DNA of 64,000 bases. Origin: an uncultured Sutterella sp. GTDB taxonomy: Bacteria > Pseudomonadota > Gammaproteobacteria > Burkholderiales > Burkholderiaceae_F. Both the position numbers and the translations under genes were made by a program. Numbering within the stretch: position 1 is the first letter of the stretch; the number at the start of each line of letters is the position of its first letter. Positions 1 through 7,096 of this stretch are shown here, piece after piece. The stretch spans positions 1 to 64,000 of the forward strand of contig UQUR01000003.1 of the NCBI GenBank assembly GCA_900544345.1, written 5' to 3'. Below the pieces are notes generated by a model. The model made no database searches, was not told where the DNA came from, and saw only the letters and a program-made list of their open reading frames with translations.

Positions 1-45
1 CGAAAAGTTGAGGTGTTAGAAGAGCGTGGGGTAAATGTTTGGTAA
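1..45 (+). CDS. C-terminal tail of an unidentified protein (partial)
   Basis: Frame 1 is open from the window edge and ends at TAA 43-45, giving 14 residues ending ERGVNVW. A terminator-like hairpin lies about 55 bases downstream, which supports a gene end here. Too little is visible to name the family. The stretch from 46 to 100 holds only a weak GGAGGC/GCCTCC pairing (50-55 with 82-87) and no gene. Confidence 0.45.
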   Translation, partial: RKVEVLEERGVNVW

Positions 46-100
46 ACTGGGAGGCTTATCCTAAGTCACAGAGGCTGTCCTGCCTCCTGGGTTCCAATCC

Positions 101-132
101 AAAAAGAGGGCCCGTTTTTACGGGCTCTTTTT
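101..132 (+). terminator. Rho-independent terminator
   Basis: AAAAAGAG, two bulged G, then CCCGT pairs across a TTTT loop with ACGGGCTCTTTTT. The stem is 13 bp and runs into a T tract. It closes the transcript of the truncated gene at the left edge and separates it from the reductase gene. Confidence 0.8.
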
Positions 133-217
133 GACAAACAAAAAGTATTTTTGTACTTATTTGCTTGTCCCTAAAAGTTCTAAACTCTCTTATGTTGTTT
201 CTATGAGAGAGTCTACT

Positions 218-928
218 ATGACTGTTCGAATTATCTGTCACATGATTTCCTCCATTGACGGAAAGTTGTTACCGTCTCAATGGAGCAAAGCATTGTCTCC
301 AATTGATATTTCCGCTGTGTATGAAAGAGTCGCCTCTTCTTTTGAGGCCCAAGGCTGGATGATCGGGCGAAAAACCATGGCTGAGTACGATGCTGGCGTC
401 CATGAAAAGCAACCCGCTACGATGGATTGCGCACTTGGAAAAAACATTTTTAGAGGTGCTTGGAACAATCGGCCGATTGCTGTTGTCTTCGATCCAAAAG
501 GAAAATTACACTATTCACATGATCATCTGACAACAGGCGAGCATATCGTTAGCGTGACCTCAGAGGCAGTCTCTGATGAATATTTATCTGAATTGAGAAA
601 AGTAGGTGTTTCTTATGTGTTTGAAGGAAAAAGCAATAAAGATCGCTTTACTGAGGCACTGAAAAGTATTGAAAAACTTTTCAGTGTAAAAACACTCTTG
701 CTTGAAGGAGGCGGCATCATAAACGGAGCTTTTCTTGAAGCAGGACTCATTGATGAATTAAGCGTATTGGTCTATCCAGGATTAGACGGCAAACATCAGT
801 CGCCATCCATTATCGGTTATCAAGGAAAAAACCCAAGACCTGCCGAAAAAAATCGCCTGAAACTTATCAAAGCGCTGACACTGCCGGACGGCATGGTCCA
901 TCTGCACTACAGTGTTGAGCATACTTAG
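218..928 (+). CDS. RibD C-terminal-domain reductase (dihydrofolate-reductase-like fold)
   Basis: 236 residues. The whole protein fits the RibD_C / bacterial bifunctional deaminase-reductase C-terminal family, which reduces pterin- or riboflavin-pathway-like substrates with NADPH. Support: an N-terminal beta strand followed by MISSIDGKL, a GRKTMAEY segment near residue 48, and the LLEGGGIINGAFLEAGLIDE segment near 160-180 typical of the nucleotide-binding half. There is no deaminase domain, so this is a stand-alone reductase. ATG 218 is chosen because GAGAGA sits 8 bases upstream; a TTG at 131 would start inside the terminator, and ATG 203 is a weaker alternative. Substrate unknown; homologues are often called dihydrofolate reductase family protein. 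Confidence 0.8.
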   Translation: MTVRIICHMISSIDGKLLPSQWSKALSPIDISAVYERVASSFEAQGWMIGRKTMAEYDAGVHEKQPATMDCALGKNIFRGAWNNRPIAVVFDPKGKLHYSHDHLTTGEHIVSVTSEAVSDEYLSELRKVGVSYVFEGKSNKDRFTEALKSIEKLFSVKTLLLEGGGIINGAFLEAGLIDELSVLVYPGLDGKHQSPSIIGYQGKNPRPAEKNRLKLIKALTLPDGMVHLHYSVEHT

Positions 929-1011
929 CGAGAAGAGATGCACAGGTGTATACTGGAAGAGTGTATCTTTTTGTTTTTAAAAAGTTTTCCAGTGATTCTT
1001 AAAAAAAATTT

Positions 1012-1039
1012 CTGTGATACTAGATTTTTAGAATCACAG
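1012..1039. repeat. Interrupted palindrome upstream of the attenuator leader
   Basis: CTGTGAT (1012-1018) and ATCACAG (1033-1039) are perfect inverted arms, with a second inner pair CTA/TAG. The element ends 5 bases before a good -10 hexamer TATGAT (1045-1050) and so covers the -35 position, where there is no TTGACA-like sequence. This is the layout of a regulator-binding site. As RNA it could instead fold as a hairpin, or compete with GTGATTCT (992-999), which pairs with AGAATCAC (1030-1037). Function is inferred, not shown. Confidence 0.45.
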
Positions 1040-1044
1040 TGGAG

Positions 1045-1050
1045 TATGAT
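1045..1050 (+). promoter_or_regulatory. Candidate -10 box of the amidohydrolase leader transcript
   Basis: TATGAT differs from the sigma70 consensus at one base. Transcription would start near 1057, giving a leader of about 145 nt up to the terminator at 1172-1203. The matching -35 region is poor and lies inside the palindrome at 1012-1039, so an activator may be needed. Of the 312 bases between the genes (929-1240), the part from 929 to about 990 shows nothing recognisable apart from AT-rich runs. Confidence 0.35.
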
Positions 1051-1092
1051 GGCGGGTTAATTGTGTATTTAGCCCTGTTGGGTGGTGTACGA

Positions 1093-1170
1093 ATGAATTT
1101 TTTCTCCTCACACTATCGAATTCGAATCGGTCGAGCTACAAGTTTGGCTCGTGGGGAGAGTGTTTTTTAG
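1093..1170 (+). CDS. Candidate 25-residue leader peptide of a pyrimidine-type attenuator
   Basis: ATG 1093 is preceded by GGGTGG at 1080-1085 with 7-base spacing. It reads 25 codons, beginning MNFFSSHYRIRIG, and stops at TAG 1168-1170, two bases before the stem of the terminator at 1172. Inside it CTCCTCAC (1104-1111) pairs with GTGGGGAG (1151-1158), stacked on GAGCTA (1133-1138) with TGGCTC (1145-1150). That hairpin is followed by six T (1163-1168). Pause hairpin, U run, leader stop codon and then terminator is the architecture known for UTP-sensing attenuation at E. coli pyrBI and pyrE. Translation of this ORF is inferred; it may also be only part of a structured leader. Confidence 0.5.
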   Translation: MNFFSSHYRIRIGRATSLARGESVF

Positions 1171-1171
1171 T

Positions 1172-1203
1172 GGCAATCCTTTTTTAGGGATTGCCTTTTT
1201 TTT
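1172..1203 (+). terminator. Attenuator terminator upstream of the amidohydrolase gene
   Basis: GGCAATCC (1172-1179) pairs perfectly with GGATTGCC (1188-1195) across an 8-base loop, followed by eight T. It lies between the leader and ATG 1241, about 240 bases after the end of the previous gene. It therefore most likely acts on a transcript that starts in the gap and runs into the downstream pair. Confidence 0.85.
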
Positions 1204-1240
1204 ACGTATGTTTGTTTGAACTGCAATAGAGAGAAGAGCA

Positions 1241-2254
1241 ATGACCGTAATTCCGAATACTGTCCGCGCCATGCTGGAGCCGATGATTAAAGCCAACGGC
1301 GGTTGGGTTAACACCCACGCTCATGCTGACCGCTCCTTCACGTTAAGTCCCGAGATTATGGAAATGCGTCGCACCTGCACCCTGCAACAAAAGTGGGATG
1401 CACTCGATCGCTTGAAGAGAGAATCGACGGTTGAAGATTTTTATGCCCGTTTCAGCACCATGTTTGAATTGATGATCAGCCAAGGTGTAACAGCCTTGTG
1501 CACGTTCGTCGATATTGATCCTCAAAGTGAGGACCGTGCCATTATTGCTGGCATTAAAGCTCGTGAGCACTACAAAGATCAATTAACTGTCAAATTCGCT
1601 AACCAAACGTTAAAGGGCGTGATCGATCCTGAAGCCCGTAAATGGTTTGATATCGGAGCTGACTTAGTCGACATTATTGGTGCGCTGCCCAAACGTGACG
1701 AACGCGACTATGGCAAAGCCGACGAAGCCTGGAACATCATTATGGGAACGGCTAAAGAAAAGGGCAAGATGGTTCATGCTCACGTAGACCAATTCAACCA
1801 GGCTGTTGAATACGAAACGGAACAAATGTGCATGAAAACAATTGAATTCGGTCTTCAAGGCCGAGTGGTCGGTGTGCACGGCATTTCTATCGCCGCTCAC
1901 TCTAAGAAGTATCGCGACCGTCTCTATCAACTGATGCGTGAAGCTGGCGTCATGATGATTGCCTGCCCCACTGCTTGGATTGACACCCCGCGTACAGAGG
2001 CAATCGGCCCAATGCACAACTCCATGACGCCTGTTGATGAATTGGTTCCCGCCGGCGTTCGTGTCGCCATTGGTGTAGATAATGTGGCAGATGCCATGGT
2101 CCCCTGGAGTGGCGGTGACATGTGGCACGAACTAACCTTAATGGCAACTGGTTGCCGCTATGACCACTTTGAAGATTTGGTTGAAATCGCCACCCGCAAC
2201 GGCCGTATGGCTTTGGGTCTAGAACCGTATGAACCCCTGCCGATTAAGAAGTAA
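1241..2254 (+). CDS. Amidohydrolase of the cytosine-deaminase-like family
   Basis: 337 residues. It is a metal-dependent TIM-barrel amidohydrolase, probably acting on a nucleobase or related ring amide. Visible metal and active-site motifs: THAHAD with H26 and H28, HAHVDQ near residues 178-183, VVGVHG near 210, and a GVDNVAD segment near 278-284 that supplies the catalytic Asp. Cytosine deaminase (CodA) has Glu after H-x-D in the third motif; here it is Gln, so cytosine need not be the substrate. GAGAGAAG precedes ATG 1241 at normal spacing. The stop codon lies 17 bases before the phosphoribosyltransferase start, so the two genes form one transcription unit behind the attenuator. The context suggests recycling of a pyrimidine-like base. 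Confidence 0.8.
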   Translation: MTVIPNTVRAMLEPMIKANGGWVNTHAHADRSFTLSPEIMEMRRTCTLQQKWDALDRLKRESTVEDFYARFSTMFELMISQGVTALCTFVDIDPQSEDRAIIAGIKAREHYKDQLTVKFANQTLKGVIDPEARKWFDIGADLVDIIGALPKRDERDYGKADEAWNIIMGTAKEKGKMVHAHVDQFNQAVEYETEQMCMKTIEFGLQGRVVGVHGISIAAHSKKYRDRLYQLMREAGVMMIACPTAWIDTPRTEAIGPMHNSMTPVDELVPAGVRVAIGVDNVADAMVPWSGGDMWHELTLMATGCRYDHFEDLVEIATRNGRMALGLEPYEPLPIKK

Positions 2255-2271
2255 TGAGAGGAGAACAACAA

Positions 2272-2943
2272 ATGCCGTCTAAACTTGCAGAAAATATTTT
2301 GATTGAGAACCTGCTCTCATTAAATGCTGTGGCTTTTTTAACCGAAGAGCCCCTTCGCTTAAAGTCGGGTCTGGTTACTCCGATCTACGTGGATAACCGT
2401 AAGTTAATCACCCATCCCGATGCTTGGCATGATGTTATTGAAACAATGGCCTCTTTAATTGAGAAGTGGGGGCTTGACTATGATGTCATCGCTGGCGTTG
2501 AAGCCGGTGGCTTGACTCACAGTGCCGCACTGGCTTATCGCCTTAATGTCCCGACGATTTATGTTCGTCAACGTGCTAAGACCTATGGTGATTTGGACCG
2601 TATCGAAGGCGGCAGTGTTAAGGGTAAAAAGGTTCTTATTATCGAAGACCACATCTCTACCGGTTTGTCTTGCTTAGATGCTATTAAAACCTTGCGCGAA
2701 GAAGGTGCTATCGTCACCGATTGCGTGAGCATCACCAATTTTGATATGGCTGAGACCTCTGAGTTATTTAAGGAAGCCGGAATCAAGGCCTACCGTATGA
2801 TTGAGTTTAAGCGCATCGTTGAAAAGGCATTGGAAATGAAGCTGATCAACGAAGAGCAGGAAGCAACCATCATGGAATGGCTTAAGACACCGTGGACATG
2901 GGCTGCTCGCCGTGGCTTGATTGCGACGACTCGAGAAAATTAA
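2272..2943 (+). CDS. Orotate-phosphoribosyltransferase-like PRTase
   Basis: 223 residues. It is a type I phosphoribosyltransferase that joins a base to PRPP. The OPRTase-like marks are LKSGLVTPIYVDNRK near residues 30-44, GVEAGG near 80, and the PRPP motif VLIIEDHISTG near 124-134. The flexible loop reads RAKTYG rather than the usual K-x-HG, so orotate may not be the natural base. ATG 2272 is preferred because AGGAG lies 8 bases upstream; ATG 2254 overlaps the preceding stop but has no Shine-Dalgarno of its own. Paired with the amidohydrolase it would convert a deaminated base to its nucleotide. It may be a second PyrE-like enzyme or the only one; the window cannot tell. Confidence 0.78.
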   Translation: MPSKLAENILIENLLSLNAVAFLTEEPLRLKSGLVTPIYVDNRKLITHPDAWHDVIETMASLIEKWGLDYDVIAGVEAGGLTHSAALAYRLNVPTIYVRQRAKTYGDLDRIEGGSVKGKKVLIIEDHISTGLSCLDAIKTLREEGAIVTDCVSITNFDMAETSELFKEAGIKAYRMIEFKRIVEKALEMKLINEEQEATIMEWLKTPWTWAARRGLIATTREN

Positions 2944-2960
2944 TTCCCAGATCATTGATC

Positions 2961-2987
2961 CAAGAGGCCCGATAAGTGGGCCTCTTG
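2961..2987. terminator. Hairpin between convergent genes
   Basis: CAAGAGGCCC pairs perfectly with GGGCCTCTTG (10 bp, 7-base loop). It sits directly after the stop of the minus-strand binding-protein gene and 17 bases after the plus-strand PRTase stop. The T tract is short on the plus side and absent on the minus side, so termination strength is uncertain. Confidence 0.6.
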
Positions 2988-3917
2988 CTATTTCTGAAAT
3001 ATCAGAGAACGAACATCGACCGAATGAGTCATCATTTTCTGCTGAAGCAAAAATGCCTGACTTTTCTCAAGTGCCCGAATGTCCTCTTCGGATAAATCAC
3101 TGTAAAAGTGAGACCAATTAAACAATTTCTCCGCCGCTTGCACACTGATCTGATGCTCTTTTGCCCCCAAAGCTATTGCTTCTGAAGGATGAGTCTTTGC
3201 CCATTGCAAAGCTTGACGATTGACTTTTGCCACTCGCCGAACGACCTCTGGATAGCTCTTAGCAAATTCAGCGCGAGCAGCTAAAACTAAATTAGTTTCA
3301 ACGAGCCCCTTGGCACGCACCACATCATGAAATCCGGCCTCCTGCGCTTTTAAAATACCACCAGCAGCTAATAGCGCAGCATCTGCCCGTCCTGCCAAAA
3401 GCGTCGTCAAACTAGCAGGCAGATTCATTGATACCCACTGTACATCACGAATTTGCATTCCTTCTTGTTCAAGAGCAGCCACTAAAAGGTGATGCAACAC
3501 TGTCCCTTTCGGTCCAACAACCTGCTTACCCTTTAAATCTGCAATCGTTTTCACATCCGCTATTGCCATAATGGCGAATGTATCATCTGGATGAGCAACA
3601 CCGTCAACGATTACGATTGAATTACCAGAGGCATTCGCCATCAATAACGTACTAGTATTCATGGCAGCAACCATATCTATCTCGCCTGCTGCAAGACCTC
3701 TGACCTGATTAATACCCGCTTTAATAGGGACCCAATTAATTTTAATTTTTTCCTTTTCAAACTCTTTTTCTAATAATCCTTGGCTCTTCATCACCATATT
3801 TTGGATATTAAAAGGAGCCTTTACATAAGTAATGTTAAGTTGTTCTGGCCACTCTTGTGCTACGGCATTGATCGCCAATAACCCAAAAAACAAGATAGAG
3901 AAAAATTTCCTAATCAT
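2988..3917 (-). CDS. SsuA/NMT1-type periplasmic substrate-binding protein
   Basis: 309 residues with a signal peptide (basic MIRK, hydrophobic run, cleavage near AVAQ). The mature part has the type 2 periplasmic binding fold of the NitT/SsuA/TauA group: LNITYVKAPFN, GINQVRGLAAGEIDMV, and the NLPASLTTLLAGRADAAL segment. Such proteins normally deliver sulfonates, nitrate, taurine or pyrimidine precursors to an ABC importer. Here the gene overlaps the MacB-like permease by 4 nt (ATGA) at the end of an efflux operon, and no importer permease is nearby. It may sense or capture a substrate for export, or serve an importer encoded elsewhere. Confidence 0.8.
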   Translation of the reverse strand: MIRKFFSILFFGLLAINAVAQEWPEQLNITYVKAPFNIQNMVMKSQGLLEKEFEKEKIKINWVPIKAGINQVRGLAAGEIDMVAAMNTSTLLMANASGNSIVIVDGVAHPDDTFAIMAIADVKTIADLKGKQVVGPKGTVLHHLLVAALEQEGMQIRDVQWVSMNLPASLTTLLAGRADAALLAAGGILKAQEAGFHDVVRAKGLVETNLVLAARAEFAKSYPEVVRRVAKVNRQALQWAKTHPSEAIALGAKEHQISVQAAEKLFNWSHFYSDLSEEDIRALEKSQAFLLQQKMMTHSVDVRSLIFQK

Positions 3918-5119
3918 TCGTGTCTTACTGCCTCAATGGGATCCAATTGAGCTGCCCGTCTGGCAGGGAAGTAACCAAAGATAATCCCTGTGAGAGCAGC
4001 AAACAAAAAGGCAATCATATTGATACTCGGGTCAAAAATGAAGGGAACACCCATCGTAGCGGCTAATGCAACCGAACCGATAAAAGCAATGACAACTCCT
4101 AAAATTCCCCCCATTGCTCCGAGAACAACCGCCTCAATTAAAAATTGCATTAGTACTTCCCTCTCAAGGGCGCCGATTGCCAAGCGCACACCAATTTCTC
4201 GGGTTCTTTCCGTCACACTCACAAGCATGATATTCATAATGCCAATGCCGCCGACAACTAAACTAACCGCCGCAACTGCCCCTAAGAGCATCGTCATGAT
4301 CTCTGTCGTACTGGATACTCTTCTGGCGATTTCTTCAGTATCCAAAATCATAAAGTTGTCATCGTCACTGTCGGACAACGAGCGTCTCTCACGCATTAAT
4401 AAACGAATGCTTTCAGTGACAAGTGCCCTATCAATCTGGGAATCAACCGAAACTAAAATAGCCGATACTCGTGTATTGCCAGAAACACGTCTCAGAAATG
4501 TTTGAATCGGCATAACTACCAAATCATCCTGATCGCCGCCTATAGCTGCCTGACCTTTACTTTCTAAAACACCGACCACACGACAAGAAAATTGTCCAGT
4601 TCTTAACATCTGGCCGACGGCATTGCCTGAAGAAAATATTTCCTTTTCAATCGTGGCTCCAATAATGCAAACAGCAGCACCAGATTGTTCCTCTTGAGGC
4701 TCAAAATACCGTCCTTGACTGACTTGGCGGTTATCCAAAATGAAGTACTGATTGGAGCTACCAATCACCTGAGTGCTCCAATTTCTACCTTGTGCCACAA
4801 CGGTCATTGACTGCTGGCGCTGAGGAGCGACGGCTTTTACCCCTGCAATCTGATTAGCAATAGCATCAATATCTTCTAACTTAAAAGAAGGGGCTCCAGC
4901 CGCGCCTCCCGGTCCCATACGCTGCCCGGGGCGGATCATCAACTGGTTGCTGCCCAGACTTTCAATTTGTTCCCTGACAGCCTGAGTTGCACCATTGCCA
5001 ACCGTCACCATCGTAATAACAGCGGCAACACCAATCACAATGCCTAAAACTGTCAAAAGCGATCTCATTGGATTGCGCCAAATTTGCCTTAAAGCCAAGA
5101 TAAATGCGTTCGCCCACAT
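3914..5119 (-). CDS. MacB-type ABC transporter permease
   Basis: 401 residues. The inner-membrane permease half of a tripartite efflux system. The N-terminal membrane segment (about residues 20-40, with SLLTVLGIVIGVAAVITM) precedes a large MacB-type periplasmic domain. Three C-terminal membrane segments (about 275-400) carry the FtsX-like MNIMLVSVTERTREIGVR and end PARRAAQLDPIEAVRHE. Unlike E. coli MacB, the ATPase is a separate gene immediately upstream. The periplasmic domain would contact the adaptor. Confidence 0.9.
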   Translation of the reverse strand: MWANAFILALRQIWRNPMRSLLTVLGIVIGVAAVITMVTVGNGATQAVREQIESLGSNQLMIRPGQRMGPGGAAGAPSFKLEDIDAIANQIAGVKAVAPQRQQSMTVVAQGRNWSTQVIGSSNQYFILDNRQVSQGRYFEPQEEQSGAAVCIIGATIEKEIFSSGNAVGQMLRTGQFSCRVVGVLESKGQAAIGGDQDDLVVMPIQTFLRRVSGNTRVSAILVSVDSQIDRALVTESIRLLMRERRSLSDSDDDNFMILDTEEIARRVSSTTEIMTMLLGAVAAVSLVVGGIGIMNIMLVSVTERTREIGVRLAIGALEREVLMQFLIEAVVLGAMGGILGVVIAFIGSVALAATMGVPFIFDPSINMIAFLFAALTGIIFGYFPARRAAQLDPIEAVRHE

Positions 5120-5121
5120 TC

Positions 5122-5817
5122 TTAGCCTCCCTGGTCACTTTCAATACGACCGTCTCGGAAATGAACGATCCGCTTAGCAAACGTAGCCATATCAGGCTCA
5201 TGGGTTACCAACGAAACGGTTATGCCGTCTTGTTCATTGAGATCTTTTAATAGCTGCATAATTTCGATGCTTCGTTTGGTATCTAAGCTACCAGTCGGTT
5301 CATCGGCCAGAAGCAGTAGAGGCTTGCTGACAATGGCCCGGGCGATAGCCACACGCTGCTGCTGACCACCGGACAGCTCTGCAGGAGTATGGTGTTCCCA
5401 AGGCAACAAACCCACTCTATCGAGCGCCTGTCGAGCTAATTTATGTCTTTCTTCTCTTGGTACTCCACGGTATAGAAGCGGCAATTCGACATTTTCTAGA
5501 GCTGTTGTCCGCGCTAATAAATTAAATCCTTGAAAAATAAATCCCAGATATTTTCGACGCAAAAGAGCTCTCTCATCATGAGTCATTTTTTCAACCGGAG
5601 CTCCTTTAAAAAGATAGCAACCTGATGTCGGTGTATCCAATGCACCAACAATATTCATACATGTTGACTTACCGGATCCTGAAGGTCCCATAACAGCGAC
5701 AAAGTCACCTTCATTGATAACAAAGTTAATACCCTGAAGCGCAAAAAAAGCAGCCTCACCCTGTCCATAACGCTTGTAAATGTCAATGAGCTGTACTAGT
5801 GGGACTTTTTCAGACAT
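5122..5817 (-). CDS. ABC transporter ATPase, MacB/LolD type
   Basis: 231 residues. It powers the MacB-like permease. Walker A GPSGSGKST near residue 43, signature LSGGQQQR near 143, Walker B LLLLADEPTGSLD near 163 and the H-loop VTHEPD near 200 are all intact. The start is set at ATG 5817, 7 bases after GGAGG, which itself overlaps the adaptor stop codon. A GTG immediately upstream is less likely. Only 2 bases separate its stop from the permease start. Confidence 0.92.
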   Translation of the reverse strand: MSEKVPLVQLIDIYKRYGQGEAAFFALQGINFVINEGDFVAVMGPSGSGKSTCMNIVGALDTPTSGCYLFKGAPVEKMTHDERALLRRKYLGFIFQGFNLLARTTALENVELPLLYRGVPREERHKLARQALDRVGLLPWEHHTPAELSGGQQQRVAIARAIVSKPLLLLADEPTGSLDTKRSIEIMQLLKDLNEQDGITVSLVTHEPDMATFAKRIVHFRDGRIESDQGG

Positions 5818-5827
5818 CACCGCCCTC

Positions 5828-7096
5828 CTAACTGCTTCTGAGTTGACTGGTTATCACCAAATCACCTTCTTTCAAGTCTCCGGAGATCACTTCAGTGTAG
5901 GTTCCGTCTGAAGCTCCCGTGATAATGTCGATCTCTTGGGCACTGTCAGAACGTAGCACCCAAACAGTATTTTTCCGTTGAGTAGTTACCCCTCCAACTT
6001 CTTTTGAAACCTTATTTGAAGAACGAGGCGGCCCCATCATTAGAGTGTCGACTGCACTACCCGAACCCTTTGAAACACTAGGGGCAAACCGCAATGCAGT
6101 GTTAGGCACAAGTAGTGCATTTTGTCTTTGTTCAGTCACAATTCTTGCAGTAGCCGTCATACCGGGACGAAGCAGCAACTCATTATTCATTACCTTCAAA
6201 TAGGCCGTATAGGTCACCACATTCGTTTCTGATTCCGTAGGCCCATACGCCACCTTAGTCAAAGTTGCAGGGAAATTTTTATTGGGATAGGCACTTACGG
6301 TAAAAGTGGCTTTCTGACCAGGCTTTACAACACTGACGTCTGCCTCATCAACATCAATTTCTAGGTCCAACGTTTTCAAATCACTGGCAAGCGTCAACAA
6401 CTCCACCGCTTGCAATGATGCAGCAACAGCGTACCCCGGTTCGACGGATCTCGCTAACACAACTCCGTCAATAGGGGAAGAAATATAGGCTTTTGTTAGA
6501 TCTGTCTGAGCCGTTTCCAATTCCGCCTGAGCTGTTTGAATTTGAGCGGCAGCCGTATCAACCGAAGCTTGAGAACGAGCTACGACAGCGGCTTGTTCAT
6601 CCAATTCTGTTTGGGCCGGTGTTTTTCCACCAGAAAGTTTTCTCACATTAAGTAGTCTTTTATACTTAGCATTCGCTTCGTTTAGCGTGGCTTGAGCCTC
6701 CTTTTGCGCAGCTTGTGCACTTGCCAGCGCAGCCTTAGCTTTTTCTACCGAGGCTTTCAATTTAGCCGTATCCAACTCAATGAGAACCTGACCTTCTTTA
6801 ATCGCGTCATTCACATCGACAAAAACTTTTTCAACAATCCCTGAAAGCTCAGAACCAATCGTGACTTCCTGCTCAGCCTCCAAAGTCCCATTAGCCGTAA
6901 CTTCTACCTGCAAAACACCTTGCTTGACCGCCTCGGTCAAATACCTCGGTGCCGCATCTTTATTTCCCATCCACCACGAAACAGCAGCGATAATAGCTAC
7001 AGTAATACAACCCAATGCCCAACGCTTACGTTTAGACATTCCAGTCTGTCCTTCTTCGCCTAATAAATTTTGGATTTTTTCTTTGTCATTACTCAT
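5828..7096 (-). CDS. MacA-like membrane fusion (adaptor) protein
   Basis: 422 residues. It links the inner-membrane permease to the outer membrane factor. A cytoplasmic head of about 24 residues is followed by a membrane anchor near 25-43. Then come a barrel-sandwich half (TIGSELSGIVEKVFVDVNDAIKEG), a long alpha hairpin rich in Ala, Gln and Glu, the second lipoyl half (AYISSPIDGVVLARSVEPG) and beta-barrel domains. ATG 7096 overlaps the TolC-like gene by 8 nt (ATGAGTAA), implying translational coupling; an in-frame ATG 7102 is also possible. The C-terminal region holds a Ser/Gly-rich insert near 320-350. Confidence 0.9.
   Translation of the reverse strand: MSNDKEKIQNLLGEEGQTGMSKRKRWALGCITVAIIAAVSWWMGNKDAAPRYLTEAVKQGVLQVEVTANGTLEAEQEVTIGSELSGIVEKVFVDVNDAIKEGQVLIELDTAKLKASVEKAKAALASAQAAQKEAQATLNEANAKYKRLLNVRKLSGGKTPAQTELDEQAAVVARSQASVDTAAAQIQTAQAELETAQTDLTKAYISSPIDGVVLARSVEPGYAVAASLQAVELLTLASDLKTLDLEIDVDEADVSVVKPGQKATFTVSAYPNKNFPATLTKVAYGPTESETNVVTYTAYLKVMNNELLLRPGMTATARIVTEQRQNALLVPNTALRFAPSVSKGSGSAVDTLMMGPPRSSNKVSKEVGGVTTQRKNTVWVLRSDSAQEIDIITGASDGTYTEVISGDLKEGDLVITSQLRSS

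Noticed and set aside
46..100. A GGGTTCCAATCC stretch resembling a tRNA T arm
   Set aside because: No acceptor, D or anticodon stems can be built around it and no CCA follows; it is better read as spacer before the terminator.
1047..1061. A four-codon ORF (ATG ATG GCG GGT TAA) as the leader peptide
   Set aside because: It overlaps the likely -10 box and ends over 100 bases before the terminator; the ORF at 1093-1170 fits the attenuator geometry far better.
929..1203. A known riboswitch (TPP, purine, ZTP, guanidine) in the amidohydrolase leader
   Set aside because: None of the conserved aptamer boxes I know for these classes is present; the attenuator model explains the elements seen.
1664..2128. 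A 154-residue reading frame on the minus strand inside the amidohydrolase gene
   Set aside because: It is antisense to a well-conserved enzyme and shows no recognisable domain or ribosome-binding site.
3990..4505. A long plus-strand reading frame opposite the MacB-like permease
   Set aside because: Composition is the mirror of the permease codons; no domain, no start signal.
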